64,000 bases of DNA. Origin: Elusimicrobiota bacterium (GTDB lineage: Bacteria > Elusimicrobiota > Elusimicrobia > UBA1565 > UBA9628). Location of the stretch: NCBI GenBank assembly GCA_003452935.1, contig DMMY01000005.1:184013-248012 (forward strand), written 5' to 3'. Below the pieces are notes generated by a model. It did no database searches. It was given only the letters and a program-made list of their open reading frames with translations, and was not told where the DNA came from. Within the stretch, counting starts at the first letter, position 1, and each line of letters begins with the position of its first letter. The position numbers were made by a program, and so were the translations under genes. Of this stretch, positions 33,059-41,764 are shown in pieces.

Positions 33059-34754
33059 TCCAGGGTTTGCCCGGGAGTTTCCTGGCGTTGATCTCTCTTA
33101 TGCGGTACCGGAGAGCCGCCTTGATCATGTTTGTTGCTCCGGCAATGAGAGACGTTTGAACGCCCGCGACGTCGCCGTCGGAAATTTGGCGGGTGACGGA
33201 CTCATGCGCGGATGTTTCAATCGGCTTGCCGCCCAAAGCTTCGATATAAGGTTTGACGACGCTCATGACCAATTGGTGGATGGTCCACCCGGGCAAAGAC
33301 AGGGCCTCACCTCTGGGAATCGGCCTGTAAATGTTCAAGGATCCGTTTATGGCGCGGGTCAGCCAATCAGGCAGGGCGCTGGCCAGCAGGTAAAATCGAT
33401 AAAACTTTCCGACGCTTTTGCGGATATTCTTATTGAGCGCATCCATGTCGATGCTCCCCAAGGCCTGCCTGGGCAGCGATTGCGAGGCGTGGGATAGAAT
33501 TCCTCGGGCAAGGATTTCGGCGGTTTCTTTCTGGCGGAGGTTGTTGCGCGCTCCCGCCAGCATGACGACCAGGCTCCATTCGGTTAGGTTTTGCCCCAGG
33601 CGGGACGCTGCCGTGTCCTTATCCAAAAGGGCCAGGTGCTCCCAATCGGCAAGCCCAAAGAGCCTGAGATTGGCGTAGCTCAAAGCGGATTTCCAATCGT
33701 GGATGGAGCTTGGGCCAAAACGTCCCAATGCCTCCCGCCAATAACGCCAATCCCAGTGTTCCTCGGAATGCGATAGAGGGGCCAGCGACTCGTGGATATA
33801 GCCGTTTTTACGCAAGAGCACGATATCGTCGATGCCCTTCAGCGCGGCCCGGCCTATGATGATTTTTTTCATTTTCCGGGTAAGACCTGCCGGCGACAAG
33901 GCATCTCCCAGATAGCTCGTATAGTCCGAAGCCAAGTCTTTGCGGAGCAGGTAGGGGAGAAAAAAGGCTCCGGAAGTTCTGTCTTTTATTTTTTGGGCGC
34001 TCTCCTTCTGCAGCGGCCAGGGGTAGAAGCCGTCGCCGGCCGGGAGAGCGAGAGGCGCATCCAGGCCGAAACGCGCGGCTTTTTTCATCAATCGCCCTTC
34101 TTGATGCAGCGGGGAGCGATCCGCTCCGTGGGAGAATTTCAGGGCCAAGACATTGCCTTCGGGCAATGCGATGAGCGCGGTTCGGCCCTGCCATTTGACG
34201 CTATCGGCATTTTCGAGGGCTGTGACGGACCGGGTCACAAGCGTTCTTACCCGTGACTCAAAACGCTGTTTCGTTTCGCGATGCGCCCGCATGAGCTGGC
34301 TGAGCGTCGATCCGTCTTGTCCAATGGCATCCCGTATCGTGATGAGGTCTCGGATTTCAAGCTCAAGCTTCTTGAGGGATAAGATGGCGTCGGAAACGGC
34401 TTGCGCGCCATCTTCCGGAGCCAGCGCCTTGAGAATAAGTCCCTGGGCATAACGCGTCACAACTGTGCGCACGAGCTCCGCCTGGTCTTGCCTGGTCTTG
34501 ACGGCCAACTGGGCAAGGTCAATTCCTGCTTTGAGCAGGACACGGTCAAAGGCTTTCAGGGTCGGGGGAATGCGGATTTGGTTTCCAAGAAAATCCGAGG
34601 CCAGGCGATCCGGAAAGGAAAACAGATACGGGCCGTTGCCTGTGATCCCGGGCGGCGCGCTGACGCGCGTTGATCCCGCCCAGGCTTGAGGCAGGCTGAT
34701 CCCGGCCGCCAATCCCAAGGCAAGAAGCTTCGTGAAATAATTTCCGGGCAACAT
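32994..34754 (-). CDS. Exported protein, distantly protein-kinase-like
   Basis: 586 aa with a signal peptide (residues ~8-27, ending QAWAG). Residues ~60-180 are helical. Residues ~186-400 faintly follow the protein-kinase order: ALPEGNVLALKFSHG (K206 like the VAIK lysine), QEGRLMKKA (E219 like the alpha-C Glu), AFFLPYLL (hinge-like), GYIHESLAPLSH (position of the HRD loop, but HES), and GLADWEHLALL (D370 at the DFG position). The C-terminal ~180 residues are helical, ending in a Pro-rich tail. The catalytic Asp appears missing, so if related it may be a pseudokinase. Its 3' end overlaps the PPTase gene by 65 bp on the other strand. Confidence 0.55.
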   Translation of the reverse strand: MLPGNYFTKLLALGLAAGISLPQAWAGSTRVSAPPGITGNGPYLFSFPDRLASDFLGNQIRIPPTLKAFDRVLLKAGIDLAQLAVKTRQDQAELVRTVVTRYAQGLILKALAPEDGAQAVSDAILSLKKLELEIRDLITIRDAIGQDGSTLSQLMRAHRETKQRFESRVRTLVTRSVTALENADSVKWQGRTALIALPEGNVLALKFSHGADRSPLHQEGRLMKKAARFGLDAPLALPAGDGFYPWPLQKESAQKIKDRTSGAFFLPYLLRKDLASDYTSYLGDALSPAGLTRKMKKIIIGRAALKGIDDIVLLRKNGYIHESLAPLSHSEEHWDWRYWREALGRFGPSSIHDWKSALSYANLRLFGLADWEHLALLDKDTAASRLGQNLTEWSLVVMLAGARNNLRQKETAEILARGILSHASQSLPRQALGSIDMDALNKNIRKSVGKFYRFYLLASALPDWLTRAINGSLNIYRPIPRGEALSLPGWTIHQLVMSVVKPYIEALGGKPIETSAHESVTRQISDGDVAGVQTSLIAGATNMIKAALRYRIREINARKLPGKPWITAAPRIGPPPQAPTRPEPWP

Positions 34755-34762
34755 TCTTGAAT

Positions 34763-34768
34763 AGGATA
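34763..34768 (-). promoter_or_regulatory. -10 element before the kinase-like gene
   Basis: Minus strand TATCCT ends 8 bases before ATG 34754, no SD. It sits in the 238-base divergent region shared with the Cys-His-Asp gene. Confidence 0.4.
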
Positions 34769-34979
34769 AGGCCAGACCGATTATTCTATAAGTGCCGGAT
34801 GGTCTATGCCGGGGAAGGCGAACTTCCTATGCGGGTATTCCCCTAAAGACCTAAGGATCCTTGGGGAGCCCTGCTTGCCGCAGTATTGTCTGGCGCTGCG
34901 CCAAGGTCGGCTCTGGGATAGTCCAACGGCCCATTTGTTGGAAGGTCTTAAGACCCTTTTATCGGGACGCTGCACGGTT

Positions 34980-34985
34980 TATACT
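34980..34985 (+). promoter_or_regulatory. -10 element before the Cys-His-Asp gene
   Basis: TATACT (5 of 6) ends 7 bases before ATG 34993, no SD: leaderless arrangement, mirrored by the divergent gene. Confidence 0.5.
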
Positions 34986-34992
34986 GCATAAG

Positions 34993-35610
34993 ATGAGAAT
35001 CCTGATGGCCGTCATGCTGCTGGCCGAGGGCATGCTTTGGGCGCAGGCCGCGCCGCAGCTTGCCGAGGTTTTCGCTCAAGCGCGCCATGCGGTGTTGGCT
35101 GCCAAGCCCTGTGGGGCGGCTTTCGCCCGGCCGGACCGGGTGATCGCGGCCATTCATAAACACCTTCAAGAAATTGAGTTGTCACGGGAAGCCAAGTGCA
35201 TCACTTCTTCAGCCAGGATGCTGGATGTCCTGAGACAGGAAGGCATCCCGGCGCAACGCTTTATGGTTGCGCAAAAACTAGCCATCGCCAGGAGCGCCGG
35301 GGCGATTCAGATCCTCGACGTCCATTATTTCGTCGTGGTGCCGGCGGATGTCCCTGAACGCGAGCTTATTATCGATGGCACGTATCTCCAATTCTTCAAG
35401 CAGGGGGCCGCAACGGATCTTCCGGAACTGTTCGTCGGCACGCGCGCGCAGCTTAAGGATATCTTCTTGCGGAGAAGCGCGGAATTGGCCAGGCATGCCC
35501 CGGCTTTGGAGCCCGCGGCCTTGGTGGAACAGCTCTACGGTTTCGGCCATGCCGAGGGGCAGCGCAGGAGCAGCGTCAGCTGGAAAACTGATCAGCCGGC
35601 CGTGCCGTAG
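34993..35610 (+). CDS. Exported putative thiol hydrolase with Cys-His-Asp triad
   Basis: 205 aa. The signal peptide (MRILMAVMLLAEGMLWAQA) is followed by a helical stretch and then KCITSSARMLDVLRQEG (C69 at a helix start), ILDVHYFVVVP (H111 on a strand) and LIIDGTYLQFF (D128). This C...H...D order, with the final DxTYxQF-type strand, is the layout of transglutaminase/papain-like hydrolases and of several bacterial deamidase effectors. The enzyme is short and the reaction unknown. It is divergent from the kinase-like gene, with which it may be co-regulated. Confidence 0.6.
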   Translation: MRILMAVMLLAEGMLWAQAAPQLAEVFAQARHAVLAAKPCGAAFARPDRVIAAIHKHLQEIELSREAKCITSSARMLDVLRQEGIPAQRFMVAQKLAIARSAGAIQILDVHYFVVVPADVPERELIIDGTYLQFFKQGAATDLPELFVGTRAQLKDIFLRRSAELARHAPALEPAALVEQLYGFGHAEGQRRSSVSWKTDQPAVP

Positions 35611-36659
35611 TCGCCCTGCAGGCCCACGAGGTAGGAGTTTTCCGCCTTGATCGTCTCGAGCAGTTTCGGCGCGCCCAGAAACAGCGCCCTGCGGCCCGAG
35701 GCCCGCTCCAAGAGGCCGGCGCGGCCGAGCCGGTCGCCGAGGCCGCGGTTGAAATGGGGGAATGTGAGCAGGTCCGCTCCTTGATTTTGGGCGTGTTCCC
35801 GGGCGGCTGCGATAAGGGACTCGAGAATCCCCCGGCCCGAGGGATCTTCCCAGAAATCCGCGCAGTCCAGGGAGGTCAGGCCGCGCCGCGCGCGCGCCTT
35901 GAAGATCATGTAGCCGGCCAGCCTGTCGTCTTGTTTGCAGACGAAGAGTTTCTTGGGGATAAAGGGATCCGCGAGGCAATGCCAGCGCACCGCTTCAGAG
36001 GTTCGTATGTTGGTGTTGAGATAAAGATTCTTGGTGCGGTCCCATAAATGGTCGAATTCCGCCCCGACTTCATGAGCCTCTGCCGACAAGGGCAATCCCC
36101 GGTCCCGCAGGGCTTTGAGACGCAGGCTTTGCAGGGGCGCTAAAGCGGCTGCTCCGGCGCGGGCCAGAGGCTTTAAAGGCCCGGGCAAGGCCGCCTCGAT
36201 GCAGCGCTTTGGGTCCGCCATGATGAAGCTCTCGCGCTCCCCTGCCCAGGGCAGGGGGACAAATCCCAATGACTCGAGGATCGCGGCCACATCCGCGGTG
36301 GGCGTGGTGTCGAAGAGAAGGGTTTGCTCCGAGGCGCGTATGTGCTCCAGGAGCAGGGACAGGCTCTGTTCGCGGAATTTTGGGGAGACCATCCAGGTTG
36401 TGATCGAATGGACGGTCAAGCAGCGGCCGTTGCACTGCAAGAGGCTGGGAAGGTTGCCCAAAAAGCCCTCGATGGCGTTGCCCGAGCGCAGGACCCAGCC
36501 TGCCGGCGCGTTGACAAAAGCCGGATTATCCTGCCACCACAGCCGCATTCGGCTGAGCCAGAAATCGCGTTCGCCTTGCAAGCCTGGGAAGGAGGCCAGG
36601 AAATCTGCCAGGGCGGCGTGGTCCGAGGACGAAACAGGCGCGAGAATGGCCTGACTCAT
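35592..36659 (-). CDS. FemAB/GNAT-type acyltransferase-like protein
   Basis: 355 aa arranged as two GNAT-like halves. The N-terminal half has SGNAIEGFLGNLPSLLQCNG, TVHSITTWMVSPKFREQSLS and ILESLGFVPLP. The C-terminal half has KKLFVCKQDDRLAGYMIFKA, SLDCADFWEDPSG and GILESLIAAAREHAQNQGAD. Such double-GNAT proteins are often encoded beside polysaccharide deacetylases in cell-surface glycan loci. Here it is coupled by a 4-bp overlap to exactly such a gene. The acyl donor and acceptor are unknown. Its 3' end overlaps the convergent thiol-hydrolase gene by 19 bp. Confidence 0.65.
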   Translation of the reverse strand: MSQAILAPVSSSDHAALADFLASFPGLQGERDFWLSRMRLWWQDNPAFVNAPAGWVLRSGNAIEGFLGNLPSLLQCNGRCLTVHSITTWMVSPKFREQSLSLLLEHIRASEQTLLFDTTPTADVAAILESLGFVPLPWAGERESFIMADPKRCIEAALPGPLKPLARAGAAALAPLQSLRLKALRDRGLPLSAEAHEVGAEFDHLWDRTKNLYLNTNIRTSEAVRWHCLADPFIPKKLFVCKQDDRLAGYMIFKARARRGLTSLDCADFWEDPSGRGILESLIAAAREHAQNQGADLLTFPHFNRGLGDRLGRAGLLERASGRRALFLGAPKLLETIKAENSYLVGLQGDYGTAG

Positions 36660-37660
36660 GATGGGCCTCCGGCCCAGGAGATAAGCCGGCCCCGGATTCC
36701 GCAGAGCGTGGCTGCTATCAAGGCTGGAGTGTCGTCCTCGGCGAGTGCGAGGCGGGCGATGGCATAGGGGTCTGTCCGGTCCGGGGCATTGAGGCGCAAG
36801 CCTCCGGCGACCGCGGATGAATAGCCCGCCTCGGCCGTCATGCGCGCGATCTCAGCATTGAAATCCCCGTTGGGGTAGGAGAAACTCGCGACGGGCCGGC
36901 CGCAGAAATCCTCGATGATGCGTTTGGAGGAGACGATCTCTTGGCGCGCCTGCTCCAGCGTCACGTTGGTCAGGATCGCATGGCGGCAGCCATGCGATCC
37001 GAACTCCACGAGCCCGGAGCCGGCCATTTCGCGCGCTTGCTGTCGGCTTAAGGGGGCGAAGAGGGGCGGCGTTTCCGGAGGCCGGGGCCCTAGAAGTTCG
37101 GCGCAGATTTTGTCCGCCAGGCTCTCGCGCTCCTCGTCCGGCAGGGACTTAAGACGGTTCTTGGTCTTGAGGTAAGAGAGAATTTTTTCTAAAGGAGCCG
37201 CTTGCGTGTTTTCAAAGGCCCAAGCCAGGCGGTCCACCCAAAGGGTCTGGCCCTGGGTCACGAAATCCGCAGCCAGGTAGACCGTTGCGGGCAGGGCGTA
37301 TTTTTTGAGCAGGGGAAAAGCCAAGGAGTAGTTGTTCGTGTAGCCGTCGTCAAATGTGACGACGGCGCAGGGCTCGGGCAGAGGCGGGCCGCCTCTTAGC
37401 GAGTCGGCATAGCGGGATAGTGGGACCACCTGGAAGTTTTCCTTTAAGAAAGAAAGGTGTCGCTCAAGGGCCGAGGCCAGGATGTGCTTGCGCTCGCAGT
37501 CCAGCACGCCGGGCCAGCGCCGCGTCGCGACGCCGTGGTAGAAGAGGACGGGCACGTGGCGGCGCCGCAGACGCCGGGCCAAGCGTGTGACTCCCGCCGA
37601 ATGGATGGCTCCGTAGAAAATATTTTTCAGGGTCTGGCGCATGGCGCGTTTACAGGGCAT
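36656..37660 (-). CDS. Polysaccharide deacetylase (NodB domain)
   Basis: 334 aa. NodB motif 1 is in AVVTFDDGYTNNYSL and motif 2 (HxxxH) in EFGSHGCRHAIL; motif 3-type VASFSYPNGDFN follows. The N-terminal region VPVLFYHGVATR is typical of the YadE/PgaB-like branch. It probably removes acetyl groups from an envelope or extracellular polysaccharide or its lipid-linked precursor. No signal peptide is seen; the basic N-terminus could associate with the membrane. ATG 37660 is preceded by TATTTT at 6 bases. First gene of a two-gene operon. Confidence 0.85.
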   Translation of the reverse strand: MPCKRAMRQTLKNIFYGAIHSAGVTRLARRLRRRHVPVLFYHGVATRRWPGVLDCERKHILASALERHLSFLKENFQVVPLSRYADSLRGGPPLPEPCAVVTFDDGYTNNYSLAFPLLKKYALPATVYLAADFVTQGQTLWVDRLAWAFENTQAAPLEKILSYLKTKNRLKSLPDEERESLADKICAELLGPRPPETPPLFAPLSRQQAREMAGSGLVEFGSHGCRHAILTNVTLEQARQEIVSSKRIIEDFCGRPVASFSYPNGDFNAEIARMTAEAGYSSAVAGGLRLNAPDRTDPYAIARLALAEDDTPALIAATLCGIRGRLISWAGGPS

Positions 37661-37666
37661 GGTAGC

Positions 37667-37672
37667 AAAATA
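37667..37672 (-). promoter_or_regulatory. -10 element before the deacetylase gene
   Basis: Minus strand TATTTT ends 6 bases before ATG 37660; no SD visible. Confidence 0.4.
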
Positions 37673-37701
37673 TCCCTGCGCGGCTCTGCCTCGCCTATCT
37701 G

Positions 37702-37710
37702 TGGTATCAT
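37702..37710 (+). promoter_or_regulatory. Extended -10 promoter of the MFS gene
   Basis: TGG-TATCAT; predicted start about 37717, leaving a ~30-base leader with SD AGGAGA (37735-37740). A second TATAAT at 37723-37728 is an alternative. Confidence 0.5.
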
Positions 37711-37746
37711 ACTCCTGGAAATTATAATGAAATCAGGAGATGATCG

Positions 37747-39081
37747 ATGAGCAACACCGCCGCGGACAAGGAAATAAGCTCATGGGAGTCCGTCAAGATG
37801 CTCTTCGGCGCTTCCAAGGGCTTCTGGCTTGTCAATATGGTCAATTTCGGCGACGGCATTTCCTATTTCGGCATCCTGACCCTGCTTACGCTCTTTCTGG
37901 GAAAGGAGCGACTGGGCATGTCGGACCACCTCGCGGGCGTCACGGTCTCCATGTTCACGGGTTTGGTGACCCTGTTTATGTTCGGCGGCGGGTTCATCTC
38001 GGACCGGCTGGGAGTTCGGCGGGCCTTGACCTTGTGCCTGAGCCTCCTGCTGGCGGGCCGAATTCTCCTTTCCGGGTCGCCGTCATTTGGCGGCGCTGCG
38101 GTGGCATGGATGGCTCTGCTTATCCTTTCCCTTGGCGAAGGGGTCATTCAGCCCGCGCTCTACGCCGGGGTCAAGGAATATACGGATTCCCGCACCGCGA
38201 CCATGGGCTATGGCATCCTCTACGCCATCATGAATTTGGGAATAGTGGCCGAGAATTTCATTTCTCCATTCGTGCGCACGAATACGGCGTTTGTGGGCGG
38301 GATCAGGGGTTTGGGGCTGGGCTTTGACGGCGTCTTTTGGATGTGCACCGGCATCACGGCCATCATGCTTCTCGTGCATCTTGGCTTCTTCACAAGAAAG
38401 GTCGAGCAAACCGATCGGGTCATGGTTGACGCGGCCGAACCCGAAGGCCCGGTGAAGACCTTCAGGGAGAAAATGCTGGAGCTGCCTTTTTTGGACAGCC
38501 GCTTCATGTTCTTCATCTTCATCCTCCTGCCCGTGCGCACGCTCTTCGCGCATCAGTTCCTGACCATGCCGGATTACGTTTTCCGGGCCTATCCTCCCGA
38601 GGTGGGCGCCAAATTCGAGTGGATCGCCGGCCTCAATCCCCTCATCATCGTGATCTTCGTGCCGCTCATCGCGGCCATGACGCGCAAGGCCAATATCGTG
38701 ACCATGATGATCATCGGCACCGCCATATCGGCTCTGACCACATTCATCCTGGTGCCGGGTCCGGATTTGACCCGGCTGCTGTTTTATGTGCTGCTGTTCT
38801 CCTTGGGAGAGGCGGTGTGGTCCTCGCGTTTCCTGGAGTATGTGGCTAATATGGCTCCGGCGGGCAGGGTCGGCGCCTATATGGGCCTAGCCGGCATTCC
38901 CTGGTTTCTGGCCAAATTCACGACCGGTCTTTATTCCGGACGGATGCTGGAGATATTCGTGCCCAAGGGCGGCGTTCTGGATACGAGCACGCTCTGGCTC
39001 ATCTACGGCGTCATCGCCTGCATCAGCCCCGTGGGCCTGCTTCTGGCCCGTCCGTGGCTGCTGGGGCACAAAAAAGCCTAG
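37747..39081 (+). CDS. MFS transporter (peptide-transporter-like)
   Basis: 444 aa with 10-12 TM helices and no signal peptide. MFS motif A is GGGFISDRLGVRRALT. The pattern LGEGVIQPALYAGVKEYTDSRTATMGYGILYAIMNLG resembles the oligopeptide/POT-like and related families. Substrate not assigned. The start ATG has AGGAGA 6 bases upstream. It is followed after 10 bp by the DUF6485 gene and then xdhC, in one transcription unit. Confidence 0.82.
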   Translation: MSNTAADKEISSWESVKMLFGASKGFWLVNMVNFGDGISYFGILTLLTLFLGKERLGMSDHLAGVTVSMFTGLVTLFMFGGGFISDRLGVRRALTLCLSLLLAGRILLSGSPSFGGAAVAWMALLILSLGEGVIQPALYAGVKEYTDSRTATMGYGILYAIMNLGIVAENFISPFVRTNTAFVGGIRGLGLGFDGVFWMCTGITAIMLLVHLGFFTRKVEQTDRVMVDAAEPEGPVKTFREKMLELPFLDSRFMFFIFILLPVRTLFAHQFLTMPDYVFRAYPPEVGAKFEWIAGLNPLIIVIFVPLIAAMTRKANIVTMMIIGTAISALTTFILVPGPDLTRLLFYVLLFSLGEAVWSSRFLEYVANMAPAGRVGAYMGLAGIPWFLAKFTTGLYSGRMLEIFVPKGGVLDTSTLWLIYGVIACISPVGLLLARPWLLGHKKA

Positions 39082-39091
39082 GAGAAAGATC

Positions 39092-39289
39092 ATGGCCGAA
39101 TGCCCGCAAAAGACGCAGAACCTCAGGGGCTGCAACTGCACCTATTCCTGCTCTACGAAAGGCAAGTGCTGCGAGTGCCTGGCTTATCACCGCGAGGCCG
39201 GCGAGTTTCCGGCCTGTTTCTTCGGCAGCCGGGCGGAGCGGGCTTATGACCGATCTTTCGCCGCTTTGGTTCGCGACCGGCAGGGCTGA
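39092..39289 (+). CDS. DUF6485 Cys-rich small protein
   Basis: 65 aa, Cys-rich: CPQKTQNLRGCNCTYSCSTKG, KCCECLAYHR, FPACFFGSRAERAYDRSF. This spacing is characteristic of the DUF6485 family, short proteins probably binding zinc or an Fe-S cluster. RBS AGGAGA precedes the start. It sits between the MFS and xdhC genes in the same direction, within 10 bp of each. Confidence 0.82.
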   Translation: MAECPQKTQNLRGCNCTYSCSTKGKCCECLAYHREAGEFPACFFGSRAERAYDRSFAALVRDRQG

Positions 39290-39293
39290 AGCC

Positions 39294-40085
39294 ATGCAAG
39301 AAGAAAACATTTTCCAATTATTGGCCCAGGCCATGAGCCAGGGCCGCGGCGCGGCCCTGGTCACGGTCATCTCGGCCGTTGGCTCCTCGCCGCGTGAATG
39401 CGGGGCCCATATGCTGGTCTATGAGGACGGGAGCATCGCCGGCACCGTTGGCGGCGGCCGGCTCGAGGCTCTCGCCATTGATGCCGCGAAAGCCGCGCTG
39501 CGGGAAGGGGTCAGCCGCAAGGCGGTCTTTGACCTCACTCCCAAGGGCATCGGAATGGAGTGCATGGGCCGCGTGGAGCTGTTTATCGACGCGCACGTGA
39601 CCGAACTCAAGCTTCTGATCGTGGGGGGGGGGCACGTGGGCCTCAAGGTGGCCGAGGCCGCGGAACTGGCCGGCATCTCTTACGCGGTGGCGGATGATCG
39701 CTCGGAGTTCGCCAATCCAATCCGGTTTCCGCGCGCAGCCCGCATCCTGGTGGAAAGGCCTGACCGCGCTATCCGGAAGGCCGGCGTGGATTCAAAGACC
39801 TACATAGTGATCGTCACCCGCGGACATGCCTTGGACAAGGAATGCCTGGCCGCGGCCATGAAGACTCCCGCGGCTTACATCGGGATGATCGGCAGCAGGA
39901 GCAAGGTGCCTGCGGCGTTCAAGTTCTTGAACCGGAGAGGCTTGCATCCGCAGAAGGATCCCAGGGTATTCGCGCCCATAGGCCTTGACTGCGGGGGCAA
40001 GACCCCGGGCGCCATCGCCATCTCGGTCTTGGCCGAGATACTGGCCATCCATCATGGCCGAGACGGCCGGCATATGCGCGGCTAG
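39294..40085 (+). CDS. xdhC: XdhC/CoxI-family molybdenum-cofactor maturation protein
   Basis: 263 aa. The N-terminal XdhC_CoxI domain has VISAVGSSPRECGAHMLVYE and SIAGTVGGGRLEALA; the C-terminal Rossmann domain has LLIVGGGHVGLKVAEAAELAG, VTRGHALDKECLAAA and YIGMIGSRSK. In known systems XdhC binds and sulfurates Mo-cofactor for xanthine-dehydrogenase-family enzymes. No such dehydrogenase lies in the window. ATG 39294 is used; an in-frame ATG at 39246 would overlap the DUF6485 gene. Confidence 0.85.
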   Translation: MQEENIFQLLAQAMSQGRGAALVTVISAVGSSPRECGAHMLVYEDGSIAGTVGGGRLEALAIDAAKAALREGVSRKAVFDLTPKGIGMECMGRVELFIDAHVTELKLLIVGGGHVGLKVAEAAELAGISYAVADDRSEFANPIRFPRAARILVERPDRAIRKAGVDSKTYIVIVTRGHALDKECLAAAMKTPAAYIGMIGSRSKVPAAFKFLNRRGLHPQKDPRVFAPIGLDCGGKTPGAIAISVLAEILAIHHGRDGRHMRG

Positions 40086-40090
40086 GCGTC

Positions 40091-41764
40091 ATGCTGTCTG
40101 CCCGGGCTTGGATGGCGTCAGCGGCGGTCTGCGTTTTGCTTCTGGCCTTGCTGCTGCCCGGCCTGGGCTATCGGCACCTTTGGCAGGACGAGATCGAGAC
40201 GGCTGAACGCGCCCGCACCATCCTGGAGTCGGGCCTTCCCCGTGTCGTGGACGCGAGCGGCATGGCCTCGCTCAACGCGGGGGGCAAGGAGTTGGAGGAA
40301 GGCACCCTGCACCGCTACACGCCTTGGGCCCAGTTTTATTGGGCGGCCTGGGGCTTAAAGCTGAGCCGTTCTTTGGGATTGAACTCGGACGCCGGAGTGC
40401 GCTTCCCATTTGTGTTGGCCCATGCCGCGGCCGCGACCGCCTTGGCTGGCGGGTTGACTGCCTTCGGCGCGCTGGGCCCGGTTTCGGCGGCTGGCATCTC
40501 CCTGGTTTGGGGCCTGGAATCCATTCGCCTGCTGCATAACCGCACCGCCAGATACCATGCCTTGATCGACCTCCTGGTCGTCGCCGGATTGCTGGCCGTG
40601 GGCGCTTTACGCGGCTCTGCGCTCTGGGCGCGGCCGCTTCTTTTCATCGTCATTTTTCTCCTTCCCCAGGTTCAGACCTTGGGCGGCTCTCTTTTCAGCC
40701 TGCTGCTGGCTGCCGGAGCGGCGCATGTGTTGTGGCGCAAACAGGTTCAGGCAAGGAGGGGCGCGTGGGTGCGGGATTGCCTGAAATCGCTGGCTCTTCC
40801 CGGTTTTCTGTCCTTGGCCGTATTGCTCGTGCTTTGCAGGCCTTGGGCTTCGACTTGGGGGCGGCTGGACGGTCCCAGCCTTAAGAGCCTGCGGGACGTA
40901 GGCGGCTCCATGATCCCTTTGCTGTTCTGGTCCGGCTCAGGGTTTTGGCTGAGGCGGCGAGGAGAGAGAGGCTTGGCGCGGGTGATTTTTTGGGCCGTGG
41001 GCTTGAGCGTGGCTTTGACCGCCCTGGCCGAGTCTCATCCCCAATCCCAGCCGCGCTATTATCTGGCTTTCGGCATCCTGGGATTTTTCTGGCCGCTGGC
41101 CCTGGGCTGGGGAGGCTTGCCGGTCCGGGCGAGGCAAAGGTATTGGACGTCGGTCTTGGCGGCCCTGTGTTTTTCGGAGCTCGTTTTGTGGGCTTTGCCG
41201 GTTTTTATTAATGACCAAACTCGCGTTCATACCCACGCGCCTTTGCAGGGCTTGCGCCTGGTCCTGCACGACCGCGACGAGGCTCGCCGCGGCGCGCGCC
41301 AGCCTTTGCGCCAGGCTCTGGATATGATGCGCCAGGGAGAGGGGCCGGTTCTTATCGACTATGTGCCCCAATTCGTGAACTGGTACTTGCCTGGACGCGA
41401 ACCCGCGCTCATGCCGGACCCGGTTTATCGCGGCCGGGCCAATGGGGATAATCCCGTCTGGGATCGGCCCCGCCAGCGGCCGGCCTGGCACCTGTGGTAT
41501 CCCAAGTTCGGCAGCGGGACCTGGGAGTGCAAGCCAGGCTGCGATTTCCACGTGGAGGGCGATGATTGGGCCGCGGGACGCTACACCCTCGTTTCCCGGG
41601 AAATGGGCCGCCAGGAAATGTGCGTGGCGCGGACTTGGGCCACGCAGCAATGGAACAACGCGCCGTTTATGAACCTGCGCGCGTCAGCCTTCCAGCCCCA
41701 GGGGCAAGAAGACGGCCCCCTGGTCCTGGCCCGTCCTTGTCGTTTCTTAGCAGCGGCCCGCTGA
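40091..41764 (+). CDS. GT39-like polytopic membrane glycosyltransferase
   Basis: 557 aa with about 11 TM helices. The first external loop carries the acidic motif YRHLWQDEIETAERARTI, with Asp-Glu at the expected GT-C catalytic/metal position, followed by TPWAQFYWAAWGL. The C-terminal ~130 residues are soluble. This fits dolichyl- or undecaprenyl-phosphate sugar-dependent transferases such as the ArnT/PMT group; the acceptor is unknown. It begins 5 bp after xdhC, possibly co-transcribed. Its last 18 bp overlap the convergent fba gene. Confidence 0.75.
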   Translation: MLSARAWMASAAVCVLLLALLLPGLGYRHLWQDEIETAERARTILESGLPRVVDASGMASLNAGGKELEEGTLHRYTPWAQFYWAAWGLKLSRSLGLNSDAGVRFPFVLAHAAAATALAGGLTAFGALGPVSAAGISLVWGLESIRLLHNRTARYHALIDLLVVAGLLAVGALRGSALWARPLLFIVIFLLPQVQTLGGSLFSLLLAAGAAHVLWRKQVQARRGAWVRDCLKSLALPGFLSLAVLLVLCRPWASTWGRLDGPSLKSLRDVGGSMIPLLFWSGSGFWLRRRGERGLARVIFWAVGLSVALTALAESHPQSQPRYYLAFGILGFFWPLALGWGGLPVRARQRYWTSVLAALCFSELVLWALPVFINDQTRVHTHAPLQGLRLVLHDRDEARRGARQPLRQALDMMRQGEGPVLIDYVPQFVNWYLPGREPALMPDPVYRGRANGDNPVWDRPRQRPAWHLWYPKFGSGTWECKPGCDFHVEGDDWAAGRYTLVSREMGRQEMCVARTWATQQWNNAPFMNLRASAFQPQGQEDGPLVLARPCRFLAAAR

